From: Acorus gramineus
Lineage: Eukaryota; Streptophyta; Magnoliopsida; Acorales; Acoraceae
Length of the DNA stretch: 64,000 bases
Direction: 5' to 3'
NCBI GenBank assembly: GCA_030737835.1
Contig: JAUJYN010000037.1
Span: 815,547-879,546, forward strand
A program made the translations under genes and the position numbers. Of the stretch, positions 1-10,402 are shown piece by piece (position 1 is the first letter of the stretch; every line of letters starts with the position of its first letter). The notes beneath the pieces were generated by a model. That model was not told the origin of the DNA and ran no database searches. It worked only from the letters and a program-made list of their open reading frames with translations.

Positions 1-148
1 TTCCTATATTCTCTTGCCTTGTCGCGATCAAAATTGAGGCGTTTCATTACCCAATATGCTTTGTATTCTAATTTGACAGGTAAATGGTAGGCCTTGCCAT
101 AAATAGGGACTTGGTCAATGAAGGGTACATGGAAATGATCCTTAAACT
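1..148 (-). pseudogene. Athila-like integrase C-terminal fragment
   Basis: The complement of this stretch reads through a block containing VPIYGKAYHLPVKLEYKAYW and RLNFDRDKARE. This is the conserved region after the catalytic core of Athila/Tat-type integrases (usual form YGKACHLPVELEHKAYWAIK). It belongs with the protease just to its right and is cut by the window edge. Confidence 0.7.
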
Positions 149-1513
149 CTAACTGGGGTGACTTGACACTTGATGACTCCAGCAGAAATTTAGAAATGGG
201 CAATGATTCACAAATCGAGTGGCCCATTTACTCGTATCCATGATTGGCGCAGAATCTAAAAGTGCATTCGTTTTCCTAATTGGACCTTCTTCATCAAAAT
301 CTTTGATGAATGGGTCTGAATAACTCGACTCTTCCAAAGAGTTGTTGATCATATCATCAATCATGCAGACTTCCTCAAGATCATCTATTTCAGTTGATTG
401 GTTATTACTATGGAAAACATTGAGTAGGATAGTCATGTTTCCAAAGGCTAGAGTCATTATACCATTCCGACATCTAATAACAGCATCTGATGTGGCTAAA
501 AATGGTCTGCCTAGGATCACCGGGATATGGCTGTCTGGGTTTTTCACTGGTTCAGTTTCTAGGACTACAAAATCCACAGGGTAATAGAATTCTTTCACCT
601 TGACAATCACATCCTCCACAATTCCCTTTGGATATTTCATAGTTCTATCTGCTAATGAAAGGGTAATGTCTGTGGGTTTTAACTCCCCCAAACCTAACTC
701 TTTGTACACAAAATAGGGTAGCCGATTCACACTGGCTCTTAAATCTAGGAGGGCTCTTTGGATGACAGTCTCTCCTACTTTGATCACAATTGTTGGGAAA
801 CCAGGGTCCTTGTATTTTGGAGCAATTTGTTGTTGAATGAAGGATGAGGCTTGTGCAGCCATTACAGCATGCCTAGGAACACTGGTTCTCCTTTTCACCG
901 TGGTGAGATCTTTCAGGAATTTTGTATAGGAGGGAATCTGTTTTATGGCATCTAAGAAAGGCATATTGATCTGAACATTCTTGAATACTTCCATATTATC
1001 ATCAAAATGAGAACTTTTCTTGGGTTCTTGCAATCTAAGAGGATAAGGAGCTTTGGGTTTGTAGACATCGACTAGCTTTGGTGCTATTTCCAGGGTTTCA
1101 TTTCCCTTCTCTTGGGTCTTCTGGCCTTCTTCTTGGTCAGCAGTCTTATGCATCACGATTTCTTCACTTTTTTCCTTGGGGAGTTGGACCATCTTGTCCA
1201 CTCGCCTGCCATATGTTAAGGTGGTAATGGCCTAGAATTCATGGGATGAGTTTTCATTAGAGTTGACCCGATATTGCCCTATTGGACCTTGACTCTGTTG
1301 CCTACTAGGATTAGACACTGGCTGACTAGGTAATTTACCCTTCTTCCTATCTCCTAGAGAACTAACTATTTGGCTTAGACAAACTTCAAGTTTTGCAATT
1401 GCTTTGAACGGCGCCAAAAATATAAAACCCTTACTTAGGTAAAAAGTGGTAGCAATGGGTCGAATCCACAGGAAGGCTATTGAAGCAAATGAATAAAAGT
1501 AAAAGATTATCAA
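149..1513 (-). pseudogene. Athila-like gag/aspartic protease fossil
   Basis: This region encodes the end of a gag polyprotein followed by a retropepsin-like protease, which would process the element's own polyprotein. The gag end (about 1230-1400) is Gln/Ser-rich. The open stretch 149-1201 carries a Lys/Glu-rich linker, a helical block around KFLKDLTTVKRRTSVPRHA and then the protease core from DPGFPTIVIKVG to LGRPFLAT. This block order is what Athila-group elements show. It is a fossil. The lineage call rests on motif recognition alone. Confidence 0.75.
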
Positions 1514-2652
1514 TTTTTTGTAAAAAAGTTTAAAAACAAATTATCAATGATTGATTTAAGAAAACTAATTTAAAAGTTAAAGTTGAAACCAATGTATAAA
1601 AATGACCACCAAGGATTGGAAATCCACCCCATGTGTATCGTGATAATTCTTTCTTTTGCATCTAATGAAAACAGAATATTTCAAAAAAAGTTCACTTCTA
1701 CTCGATTTAAAAATAGGGTTTATAAAGCATCAACCGTATCCTATCTAAGTAGAACGACGGAAGAACTGAAAATACCCATAATCAAAAGAAATCTGAGTTG
1801 AAGAAACTATATAAACATGAAGAACAAAATCAGAAAACATCAATACACAAATAAAAGAATCAATCACTCAATCTCATGGGGTGGAATCTTCTCTTTGATG
1901 TAAGGATTTTCTAGCATACCATGGTTGATGAAATTCTAGAATAAAAATAAAAATATTCCATAAAATAGTAATGTACTTTATTGAAAACACAAGAAAATCT
2001 GTCTCTAATACTAAAGAAAAAGAAACAAAAAAAAAAACTAAAACAGAAATGAAAGAACAAAAACTGAAAATAACTTCCTCCTTGGCTGAATACAGAGATT
2101 CCTTCCCCTCTCTCTGGTGTGCCCTTTTTTGAATTAGTTGTAAATGTTGATTTGCTTGAGTTGTTAATGCTGATTTGCAAAATTGTTTGAGATATAATTG
2201 TAAAATCTGTTAGAGATCTTGTTGATTTGTTGGAGATGTCAAAGCTAATTTGATTGAAGATTTTATTGATTTGATGGATCATTTTTAGAAGTTTGGATGA
2301 AGCTTTGAATGCTAATTCTTTTTCCAATTTATAACCTGTTAAATTTAAATACTGTCAAATTTAGATTTCTGAATTTTAAAATATGGCTCCATATGAAAAA
2401 TATGATAATGCATATTAATTGTATAAATATTATCAATTTATGCAAAATATGCTTTGAATATAAACAATTAGAAACTTCTCTAATATACATGTATAAATGA
2501 ATAATTACATAGGGAAGTGTTCCAAAACAACTCTTAAGAACATATAAAAATATGTTCTTTTGAATATCTAACAAATACCTTACGAAAATGATACGTAGTC
2601 CCATCCACAGTCCATAGTGAATTTATTTTTTTATTTTTAAAAAAAATATATA
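1420..2652. other. AT-rich LTR/leader remnant, no gene
   Basis: No coding feature is supported here. The part near 1440-1480 contains the complement of GTGGATTCGACCCATTGC, a block common near the 3' end of Athila-group LTRs, so much of this stretch is probably the relic's 5' LTR. The 1911-2327 reading frame is low complexity (runs of T, A and TTG) and is not considered a gene. At 2603-2652 there are A/T runs ending in (TA)n where element A inserted. Confidence 0.45.
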
Positions 2653-3325
2653 TGTGCGTGTGTGTGGGCGTCAAATTTTTGGACTACCCAAAGCGGTTCG
2701 GGTCATAGGTCCCTTCAGATCCAACCCAGTAAGACGATGGCCCATTCAGCCCGAGCCCGATCAGACTCAACCCGAAAGCCCATACCCGACCGACTACAGC
2801 AGGCCAAGTCAGTACTTATCCAATCACATATTGCCTTGATCTTCTTAGATATGTTGTATTAACTGATAATTATCAACATTCAAATTCAATCAATGCTAGT
2901 ATATATCACCAAATCAAGTCATCATTGATTGTGTCCACAAAATCCCAACTAAATATGGATATATGTGTCAACCCTTAATTGACCAAATCAAGGGAGTATA
3001 TCTCTGGTCTCCTCATTGAAGACTGGGGGTCTCTCGACCATCCGACGGAAAGGGGTCAATCAGAAACCCTAATACCATCCAGATTCCTCTATAAATAGGG
3101 GTAAATTTCTCACTAGAAAAGGTATGCACGATTCCTTTTGAAATTACCATTCCTCAGCCACCTTGACTGACTTGAGCGTCGGAGGGTCTTTCGCAGGTCC
3201 CCACCTCCCTGTTTATATGGCGTTCAAGGTGTGCTTTCCAGTGGACGACGACTGAACGAGGCAGAGGAGAACTGGAGTGGTCAGATCTGTTAACCAGAAC
3301 CTGGTGAGTTAAATTTCTACCTCCA
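2653..3325 (+). repeat. Element A 5' LTR
   Basis: It matches 46124-46781 along its length and ends in ...CTACCTCCA, directly before the primer-binding-like site. The start is uncertain by about 10 bases because a TG-rich run (2653-2668) precedes the shared TGTGGGC. A TATAAATA box lies at 3090-3097. The sequence downstream (GGAGGGTCTTTCGCAGGTCC) is shared with the 3' LTR and with a more diverged LTR at 46.8-47.5 kb. Confidence 0.8.
3090..3097 (+). promoter_or_regulatory. TATA box in element A 5' LTR
   Basis: TATAAATA followed by GGGG; the 3' LTR has the same box at 46546-46553. Its place in the middle-right of the LTR suits an RNA polymerase II start of the element transcript. Confidence 0.6.
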
Positions 3326-3328
3326 GTT

Positions 3329-3345
3329 TGGCGCTGTCTGTGGGA
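3329..3345 (+). other. Element A primer-binding site
   Basis: TGGCGCTGTCTGTGGGA lies four bases after the LTR end. This closely resembles the TGGCGCCGTCTGTGGGAA site typical of Tat-lineage plant Ty3/gypsy elements. The matching tRNA was not checked. Confidence 0.65.
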
Positions 3346-3372
3346 TCCAAACGAAAAGCCTTGCTCGTTGTT

Positions 3373-3629
3373 ATGTCTCCCAAGAAAACTCCTCCGCCAA
3401 CGTCAGTGCCGGCCAGCACGTCAGCAGCTAACCCATCATCCCTTCCTAGCGTGACCGAAGGTGACGAACATAGCCCCGAGGTCATTGCTTCGCAGCGGAT
3501 CTGTGATGAAGCTCTCACCCAAGCAGAGCGTGCTGAGAAGCAGATCGAGGAGTTGATCCGCACGATCAAGGTGGCTTGAGAAGAGAACGAGCATCTCCGG
3601 GCCGAGCAGGATAACGTGAATCCCCTAAG
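3373..3629 (+). pseudogene. Element A gag start fossil
   Basis: An open frame begins 47 bases past the LTR with MSPKKTPPPTSVPASTS, a Ser/Pro/Thr-rich leader, then a helical acidic stretch ending in EKQIEELIRTI. This resembles Tat-lineage gag N-termini. Element B is inserted immediately downstream (target duplication CTAGC). Confidence 0.6.
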
Positions 3630-3800
3630 CTAGCTGTAGATACCCCAATTTTGACCATCCAAAAGAACCAAAATACTTCAAGTAATGCTCAAGAATGACC
3701 ACATTTGGACATCTAGGTAGAAAACTCCCTTAGAAACAAAATCGGAAACCCTAGTCCAAACACTTAGAAAAATCTAGAACCTGGACATGGGCGGCTACCA

Positions 3801-3824
3801 GGCGGCTAGTTGCAACTAGCCGCC
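3801..3824. promoter_or_regulatory. 24-bp perfect GCC-box palindrome
   Basis: The half-site GGCGGCTAGTTG is followed directly by its exact complement. Each arm carries the AGCCGCC/GGCGGCT core bound by plant AP2/ERF factors. The same palindrome recurs at 5203-5226. Confidence 0.6.
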
Positions 3825-4206
3825 CCCCTAACATCCCCACAATGGCATCCAAGGATGCCCTCTCCTCTACACTGAGCCCCTCAACCTCTACCCCATCAAC
3901 TGCACCCTCCGCCGATGCTCCGGCCTCCAAAACTGCCCCTTTGGCCATCGCCGATCGATCCCCACGCCTCCTCTTACGCGAATACCCTATCACACCACTC
4001 CCCGCCTTCGAGACAACCCCCAAAGGCGTGCCCCCGACTGCACCCGCGCCCATCAATGGCGTCTCCACCATTTGGGTCATCTCCTTCGTGACCCTCCTCT
4101 CCAAACCGTCACTCTCCGATGAGCCCGACCCCGAGGCAGCCCCCCTCTGCCCTCGGGAAGACCGGAGGCGCTTTATCATTGAAGTCGTCCTCTTCCCCTT
4201 CGTCAT
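3825..4206 (-). pseudogene. First-exon relic of the antisense extra gene in element B
   Basis: The minus-strand frame starts at 4206 with MTKGKRTTSMIKRLRSS and continues through GVIGYSRKRRRGDR. The first exon of the PMD gene in element C starts MTKGKKMASIMKHLRSS and contains DVIGYTRERRRND, so the two are homologous. Both lie antisense to their element, about 0.8 kb from the 3' LTR. A TTATAA box sits about 190 bases upstream in both copies. It is a fossil and no PMD exon is present here. Confidence 0.7.
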
Positions 4207-5016
4207 CTCCTCGATTTCACAAGAAAAAGGAGTACCCAAATGTTCTTAGGGTTTTGAAATCAAGAAGAAAGGAGTGATCTAGGGCGAAATTAAGCGAATC
4301 AAACCAAGGTTTTTTGATTTCAAATGAAGAAGAAGTATTGGAGGGAGAGGAACCGTTTTGAAAATGTGTGGGAGAGAGAGGGTCTTTTTTTGGTTATAAG
4401 GGACCCAGGACCATTAGCTACCCCTCCCTGCCGGCTAAACACCATTAGCCGCCCCTCGCCAGCTTCTCAAATTCATTTATTTTTGAGTTTTCTAAGCCAA
4501 ACAGCCATGTATTGGTTTATTTCCAAGTCTTATTTGATGAAACACAACTTTTTTGAAGTTTTACCAAATTACCAGTACCATTAAGTTCAAATTTCTTCAG
4601 TTCTGGTTCTTCCAGGAATCTTTGTCTTTCGAATGATCCAATTCCCTAAATCAAACACATTTTATTTACATTCTGTCTGTGATATCCCCTTGATTTGCTT
4701 ATTTACCCAAGCACGGGTACGGTAGGCACAAGGAAACTGACGCGGGGGTGCTCCGTGCACGATGGCTAAGAACCCTGTTCGAGGGTTGGATCACTCGCTT
4801 CCTTACTTTTACTCACTCTCACACCATGATCAGTCTTTAAATGACTATTCTAATCAAAACCTAGCCTTTGATGACCTAAATTAAATCCCTGAATGATATT
4901 GGTCATGTGTCCTAAACTTCTTGAAGGTCGGGCCGGCCAAAATAGGGGTCTCTTTTCTTATCATCGGTCGAAGTCCTTCTTCTTCGCACAAAAGACGCCG
5001 TCCGATGAAAGACAAT
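4207..5016. other. Element B internal spacer
   Basis: This is non-coding element sequence matching 10403-11264 of element C in reverse complement. It holds a candidate antisense promoter (TTATAA on either strand at 4394-4399) and a small cluster of GCC-type motifs at about 4410-4465. No gene is supported; the 4324-4584 frame is not conserved in C. Confidence 0.6.
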
Positions 5017-5170
5017 TGTAATACCCAAATTTTGACCGTCCAAAAGGACAAAAATACTTCAAGTAATGCTTAATAATGACCACATTTGGACATCTAGATA
5101 GAAAACTCCCTTAGAAACCAAAACCGGAACCCTAGTCCAAACTCTTAGAAAAATCTAGGACCAGAACATG

Positions 5171-5226
5171 GGCGGCTACTTGAGAGTAGCCGCCCCATAC
5201 CAGGCGGCTAGTTGCAACTAGCCGCC
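5171..5226. promoter_or_regulatory. Two adjacent GCC-box palindromes in the LTR upstream region
   Basis: At 5171-5194, GGCGGCTACT and its complement flank a 4-base spacer (TGAG). At 5203-5226, GGCGGCTAGTTG and its complement abut. They lie about 300 bases before the TATA box, where an LTR enhancer would be. ERF binding is inferred from the motif only. Confidence 0.55.
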
Positions 5227-5519
5227 CCCCAACCGACCCCAAACCACCTTTCTAGATGGGACATAAAGCAAGCATGATTGCGGTGGATTGTCCCTTTTAG
5301 CCTCCCCATCTTAGCCGGTTCAACCCCAGTAGCCGACCTAGGCCACCGCTTGTCAGAGATGGGACGTTTGGCAGGTCATGATGGGGGCGGCTACTTGAGA
5401 GTAGCCACCCCTCACCTGGACAATGTCAGGCCACAAAGATCTAATGGAAGGTCAAATCAAGCACCTTATTACCCATTTTGATCTATTGTCCAGTGGACAC
5501 TCCCATACACCCTTTTTAC

Positions 5520-5527
5520 TATAAATA
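5520..5527 (+). promoter_or_regulatory. TATA box of C-family LTR
   Basis: TATAAATA followed by a G run. It is conserved at 43770-43777 in the solo copy, and as its complement in the minus-oriented copies (near 10167, 14531 and 38262). Confidence 0.65.
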
Positions 5528-6265
5528 GGGGGGGGTCACCAATCACTTCATATAACACACAATCATATCATCCACAACAATACACATTCCCAAGCCATAT
5601 TCACAAGCCAATACCCCCTCCCCCTACTTGAAACCCTAGAGAGAAAGAGAGAGAGAAGACCCATTTCCAAGCCAAATCTACTCTCCAAAAACCCTCTCCA
5701 AAACCCAGGTTAAACCTAGCTTAACCCCTGCCAAACCCTAACCCATTCCCTACCCAGGTTCTACCCAAATAGAGCCAGATCCCAAGCGGCTACTCAAAAC
5801 CAGCCGCCCCCCACCAGGCGGCTAAACCCCACTAGCCGGCCCTTCCCCTAGCCCACCTGAGTCCCAATTCTCCTTTAGTCAAGTTCCCGAAGCAGAAGAG
5901 GATCCCTGTCTTCACCTCTGTGTACGGCATGCCCGTGTCTCAGAGTGGAGACCACACAAACTCCCCCACGAAGGCGATCAAATCCACCCTCAACTTTTCT
6001 TGCTTTTTGAGAAAAGCAGGTGGCGATCACAACCACCCCTGAATCCTCCTGAGGACCCGTCGGCCGCCTCAGCAAGGAACGAACAACCCCCCCCCCCCAC
6101 CCCTTCCGAGAGACGATCCGACCGAGCCTGCCAAGGCGCGCACCGGATCCGAACCTCTGAAGAACCCCACACACGCAGACCCCGAAGGACCGGAAGTGGG
6201 AGGAAGGCTTTCCGGAGCACAACCAACCCCCAACACCCCTTTCAAAATCCGATACCGACACTAGC

Positions 6266-7142
6266 TACAGAAGAACCAACAAGCGCATCGACCCTCCTGG
6301 AAATGATCATCCGAAGCAACCAGCAGTCTCGTCGAATGCCATCATGCCCTCCCCTAGCCCTCAGGTGGGCTAGGGGAACCCCTTGAAGCAAATCACGTCT
6401 GGTAGGGCAGACAAGACAACATGATGAAAGAAGTCGACCGTCGCATCTTCAACAACCTGAAGCCTCTAACCCTGGCAGATTTAGTCATGCAAATGGCACA
6501 TCTTATAAACAACCCTCCGTTCATAGACTAGATCATCCGCGCACCCAAACCAGATAAGTTCACGCCTCCGAAATTCAAATTGTTCGAGGGAAAATCTGAT
6601 CCCACTTAGAACATTTTTCATTATCAGCAATGCATGTCCCTCAATGCAGGAGATGACGCCTTACTCTGCAAGGTATTTCCCCAAAGTCTCGGAGGGCAGG
6701 CCTTGAATTGGTTCCGTAAGCTGTCGGCGGGATCCATTTCCAACTTCCACGGCCTCTATGAGGCATTCATTAGTCACTATATATGCCATTGCAAGCCCAA
6801 GAAGGTCTTGACAAGCTTCTTCGATATGAAGCAGGAAGAGGGTTAGCGTCTCCAAGACTATCTCACGCGCTTCAGCGTAGAGATGACGCATATCGAATTG
6901 TGCGACCCTCAAACTGCAGCTATGGCGTTTAGGGGAGGACTGATCCCCACTGTACACCTTTACGAGTCCCTCATCCGCAAACCTCCTACCAACATGGCGG
7001 ACGTGCTCTCTCGCGCAGAGGAGTCCATTCGCTTGAAGCACGACATCTCCTTCACCGCTTGGAAAGCAACTACCATCATCACGGTCGGTCCGTCTCAGAA
7101 GGAGACCCATCCCTCCGAGAAGCAGTCCTCCGCGATTTCATG
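6266..7142 (+). pseudogene. Element A gag fossil
   Basis: Retrotransposon gag (capsid-type) sequence. The central block includes PDKFTPPKFKLFEGKSD, then HYQQCMSLNAGDD, LGGQALNWFRKLSAGSI and FDMKQEEG, followed by a block with FRGGLIPTVHLYESL and ADVLSRAEE. This order is typical of Tat-lineage Retrotrans_gag domains, which form the particle shell. It continues element A's own gag on the far side of element B. It is a fossil. Confidence 0.85.
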
Positions 7143-7660
7143 AAAGGACGATGACAAGTCTGGTGGTTCTCATCCTCAGAATGGAAAAGACTTCGTAATA
7201 ACTCCCATCACCGTGTCAATACGACAGCTTTGGCGCAGTAATAAGGACAAGGGGTATTTCAAAGCTCTTTTTTTGATACGGACCTCGGTCGAGAATGGTG
7301 ACCAAACCCGCTAGTGCGAATTCCATAACGAGGTAGGCCACATCACCGAGGAATGTAGGAGCCTCCGCGGGCAGGTCGAGAACTTGATCCGAGACGAAAG
7401 CCTCGCACACTACGTAGCACGGCAGCCTAATCCAGCCAAACCAGACGGCGACGGAAGGACGGACGCCCCCAAGCTAGGGGAGCCCCCGACTAGGATCGTT
7501 GCGATCATCCATGGGCGACCCATCCTGGGCGAGGTGGAACCAAATTTGAGAGGTTACCCGGGGTCACGAAAGCGAGCAATCATAGAATCGGCCCCTAAAT
7601 GAGAGGTCGCCATCAATTCAATCCACATTGGGACCGACGATCTTGAATAGGTATCATTGC
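7143..7660 (+). pseudogene. Element A gag-protease linker fossil
   Basis: Decayed coding sequence between gag and protease. A zinc-knuckle-like stretch (CEFHNEVGHITEECRSLRGQ-like, about 7312-7375) and a block with IHGRPILG are recognisable. Nothing else is certain. Confidence 0.45.
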
Positions 7661-8010
7661 CGCATGGTGACACCCTGGTTATTACTATATACATCTGCAA
7701 TTGCCAGGTGTAGAGGGTTATAATCAACGGAGGTAGCAGCGTGGACATCTTGTTCTTAGACGCTTACAGTCGCATGGGGCTGGATGTGGAAGACATCAGG
7801 CGTTCCAACCCGCCATTGATAGGATTCGATGGGAGGAGGGTGAGTCCAGTCAGTGTGATAACCCTTCCGATGATGGCAGCCAACCGTACCCTGAACGTCA
7901 AGTTCATCGTCATCGACTCCCCCTCAGCATACAACGCCATCATGGGTCGCGAGTGGATCCATCAAATGGAGGGAGTTCCGTCCACTTTACATCAGGTCAT
8001 GTCTCACTAA
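7661..8010 (+). pseudogene. Element A aspartic protease fossil
   Basis: A retropepsin-like domain. The frame around 7715-7760 gives INGGSSVDILFLDAYSRMGL and continues to VKFIVIDSPSAYNAIMGREW, which are the two boxes that frame the protease in Tat-lineage pol. It sits between gag and reverse transcriptase as expected. Confidence 0.8.
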
Positions 8011-8146
8011 GGACGGGCGTTCCACCATTGACATCCGTGGAGATAACGTGGTGGCTCGAAAGTGCTATGCCCTAGCGACCCGGGTGTCGAACTACCCATC
8101 ACAGAGACAGCCATCCCCAGATTCATAGCAATCAATTGACCGGCCA

Positions 8147-9140
8147 TTGAAGGGGGCTCAAGCGTTAATCGAGTCCGAATCTGAGCCACCCACTCTTGAG
8201 CCAGTCAGCGTCGTCCCCCTGGATGCAGACGATCCCGAGAAAACCATCCAGGTGGCGAGTATCCTCCCCGACGAAGAAAAGAAAACTATCATCTCATTTT
8301 TGCAGGATAACCAGGATGTGTTCGCCTGGTTTGACAACGACATGCCTGGAATTGATCTCGCCATCGCAGTCCATGAGTTGAACATGCGCCCCGACGCAAT
8401 CCTGGTGAAACAAAAGCAACGGCGGTTCACACCCGAACGGAACAAGGTGATCTCCAATGAGATAGACCGGCTCCTCGTAACCGGGCTTACCCGAGAGGTC
8501 CACTACCCCAATTGGATTCCAACGTCATCTTGGCGGAAAAGAAAGGATGAAATGGCGTGTGTGCATTGACTTCGTCAACCTCAACAAAGCATGCCCCAAA
8601 GATGACTACCCGCTCCCAAAGATAGATCAGCTCGTAGACGCTACGACGGGTTATGAGCGTCTGTCCTTCCTAAATGGATACTCAGGATATAACCAAATCC
8701 CCATCCACTCTTGCGACCAGGAGAAAACAGCTTTTATCTTGCAAAGTGGGCTATACTGCTACAGGGTAATGCTGTTCGGACTAAAAAACGCGGGTGCCAC
8801 CTTCCAGCGCTTGGTCAACAAAGTGTTCAATCACCTACTCGGCTGAAGGATAGAAGTCTATATCAATGATATGGTTGTCAAAAGCCAAATCCGCACCGAA
8901 CATTTGCAGCACCTCTCTGAAGGCTTTAACGCCTTACGGAGGCACCGCATGAAGCTTAACCCCGCAAAGTGCTCATTCGGCGTTTCATCTGGACATTTCC
9001 TAAGGCACATCGTACACAGACAAGGCTTCGAGGCTAACCCCACCAAAATTCAAGAGCTGCGCAATTCCGGCATCCCTACGACTGTTCGTGACGTCTAGGT
9101 GATCACCAGCCGAATATCAGCCTTATCTCGATTTATTTCC
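8147..9140 (+). pseudogene. Element A reverse transcriptase fossil
   Basis: Several RT boxes are readable: the N-terminal MPGIDLAIAVHELN, the fingers box RVCIDFVNLNKACPKDDYPL, the FLNGYSGYNQIPI box, FGLKNAGATFQRLVN, and the thumb-side block LNPAKCSFGV. This is a Ty3/gypsy RT that copied the element RNA. It is a fossil. An RNase H start may follow near 9100, and I recognise no integrase in element A. Confidence 0.9.
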
Positions 9141-9439
9141 CTTCTTTAGGATCGATGTCGACCATTTTTTCAGGCAATCAAGGTTAAGCAAGGCGAAGTC
9201 CGGTCCGACGAACAACGGACGGTGTTTCTGTTTATTATCCAAATGCTCCATTACGTCTTGTAAGCCAGGCTAATTGTGTCGAGGTTATGTCGGCTAAAAT
9301 CGCTCCTACCCCACGCGCTTTCAATTATGTGAATTAATAACAAATGACTGCTCGATTCTACGTGCGCAAAAGAGGGTGCGGGATACATGCAAACTATCCT
9401 CCCCATCTATAGTACGGAAGGGATTGCTGTAGTGCCACT
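9141..9439 (+). other. Element A pol remnant up to the element C insertion
   Basis: The first bases recall the RT-RNase H connection (ITSRISALSRFIS), after which nothing is recognisable. It ends at the CCACT copy of the target duplication of element C (9435-9439). Confidence 0.4.
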
Positions 9440-10402
9440 TGTCGGTATCGAATTTCCAGAAAACGAAAAAAAGGGGCCCTCTCTTCCTTCCTCTTCGGTC
9501 CTCCGGTGGTCTGTGTGTGTGGGGGGTTCTTCGGATCCAGAGAGCTGCGCCTTTTCAGACTCGGTCGGGTCGTCTCTCGGAAGGGGTGATGGGTTGGTTG
9601 TCCGTTCCTGGCTGAGGTGGCCGACGGGTCCTCAGGAGGATTCAGGGGTTATTGTGATCACCACCTGCTTTTCTCAAAAAGCAGAAAAAGTTGGGGCGAA
9701 TTTGATCACTTTCGTGGGGGAGTTTGTGGGGTCTCCGCTCTGAGACACGGATATGGCGTACACAGAGGTGAAGATAGGGATCCTTTTCTGCTTCGGGGAA
9801 CCTGACTAGAGGAGAATTGGGACTTGAGGTGGGCTAGGGAAGGGCCGGCTAGTTGGATTTAGCCGCCTGGTGGGGGGCGGCTAGTTGTAGGTAGCCGCCT
9901 GGTGTCTGGTTCAATTTGGGCAGAACCTGGGTAGGGTTTGGGTTTGGTTTTGGCAGAGGTTAAACCGGGTTTAGCCTGGGTTTTGGAGAGTGGATTTGGA
10001 GAGTGGTTTGGTGTAGGAAATGGGTTTCTCTCTCACTTTTATCTCTAGGGTTTGAAGTAGTGGTATAGGCTTGATGGTTGGGAATGTGGGTGGTTGGGGG
10101 TTATTGATGGGTATTGATTGCTATTGATTCCTATTGCTTGTTATTCATTGTTGGATATGAATTGGTTGCCCCCCTATTTATATTAAAAAAGGGGTATGGG
10201 AATGTTCACTGGACAATATATCAAAATGGGTAATAAGGTGCCTGATTTGCCCTCCGATTAGATCTTTGTTTTTCAAAACTGTCCAGGTGAGGGGCAGCTA
10301 GTTGTGTTTAGCTGCGTAGGGAGGGGCGGCTACTCTTAGGTAACCACCCCCATCAAAACCTGCCAAACGTCCCATCGGACGGTCAAAATTAGGGTATCCA
10401 CA
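9440..10402 (-). repeat. Element C 3' LTR
   Basis: It reads TGTCGGTATC at the left to GTATCCACA at the right, the complement of the family's TGTAGATACC...CCGACA. It is colinear with 37573-38802. GCC-type motifs occur at about 9840-9900 and 10290-10330. The frames at 9387-9805 are LTR artefacts. Confidence 0.85.

Larger units (their letters stand above)
1..2600 (-). mobile_element. Athila-like Ty3/gypsy relic (left edge of window)
   Basis: A minus-strand LTR retrotransposon fossil that continues past the left edge. Parts seen, in element order, are a leader/LTR-like AT-rich stretch (about 1420-2600), a primer-binding-like GGCGCC block at 1406-1417, gag and protease (149-1500) and an integrase C-terminal piece (1-148). 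The protease-region block LGELKPTDITLSLADRT and the box VILGRPFLATSDAV are typical of the Athila group. The copy is incomplete and broken. The outer LTR limit is not clear; 2600 is approximate. Element A lies directly to its right. Confidence 0.7.
3635..6260 (+). mobile_element. Element B: cut-down relative of element C inside A
   Basis: It is bounded by TGTAGATACC at the left and GATACCGACA at the right, with a perfect 5-bp duplication CTAGC (3630-3634 and 6261-6265). Parts seen are the start of an LTR (3635-3840), a short internal region and a complete-looking 3' LTR (5017-6260). The internal region includes an antisense relic of the first exon of the PMD-type gene carried by element C (about 3825-4206), and the last 450 bases before the 3' LTR match C at 10.4-10.85 kb. 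It has no gag or pol, so it would have depended on other copies to move. Confidence 0.85.
5017..6260 (+). repeat. C-family LTR (3' LTR of element B)
   Basis: This 1244-bp LTR starts TGTAATACCC and ends CCGACA. It is nearly the same length as the solo copy at 43252-44496 (1245 bp). TATAAATAGGGG lies at 5520-5527. AGCCGCC/GGCGGCT motifs occur in a cluster 290-350 bases upstream of the TATA box and again downstream (about 5788-5840). A conserved stem-loop built from CTTTTTGAGAAAAGCAGG is at about 6003-6020. Reading frames over 5875-6386 are LTR artefacts. Confidence 0.85.

Noticed and set aside
1911-2327. 138-residue minus-strand frame
   Set aside because: Low-complexity Phe/Ser-rich translation of homopolymer runs in an LTR-like region.
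5875-6386. 128-residue frames on both strands
   Set aside because: They span the end of a C-family LTR; the same frames reappear in each LTR copy (9387, 13595, 37502, 44152).
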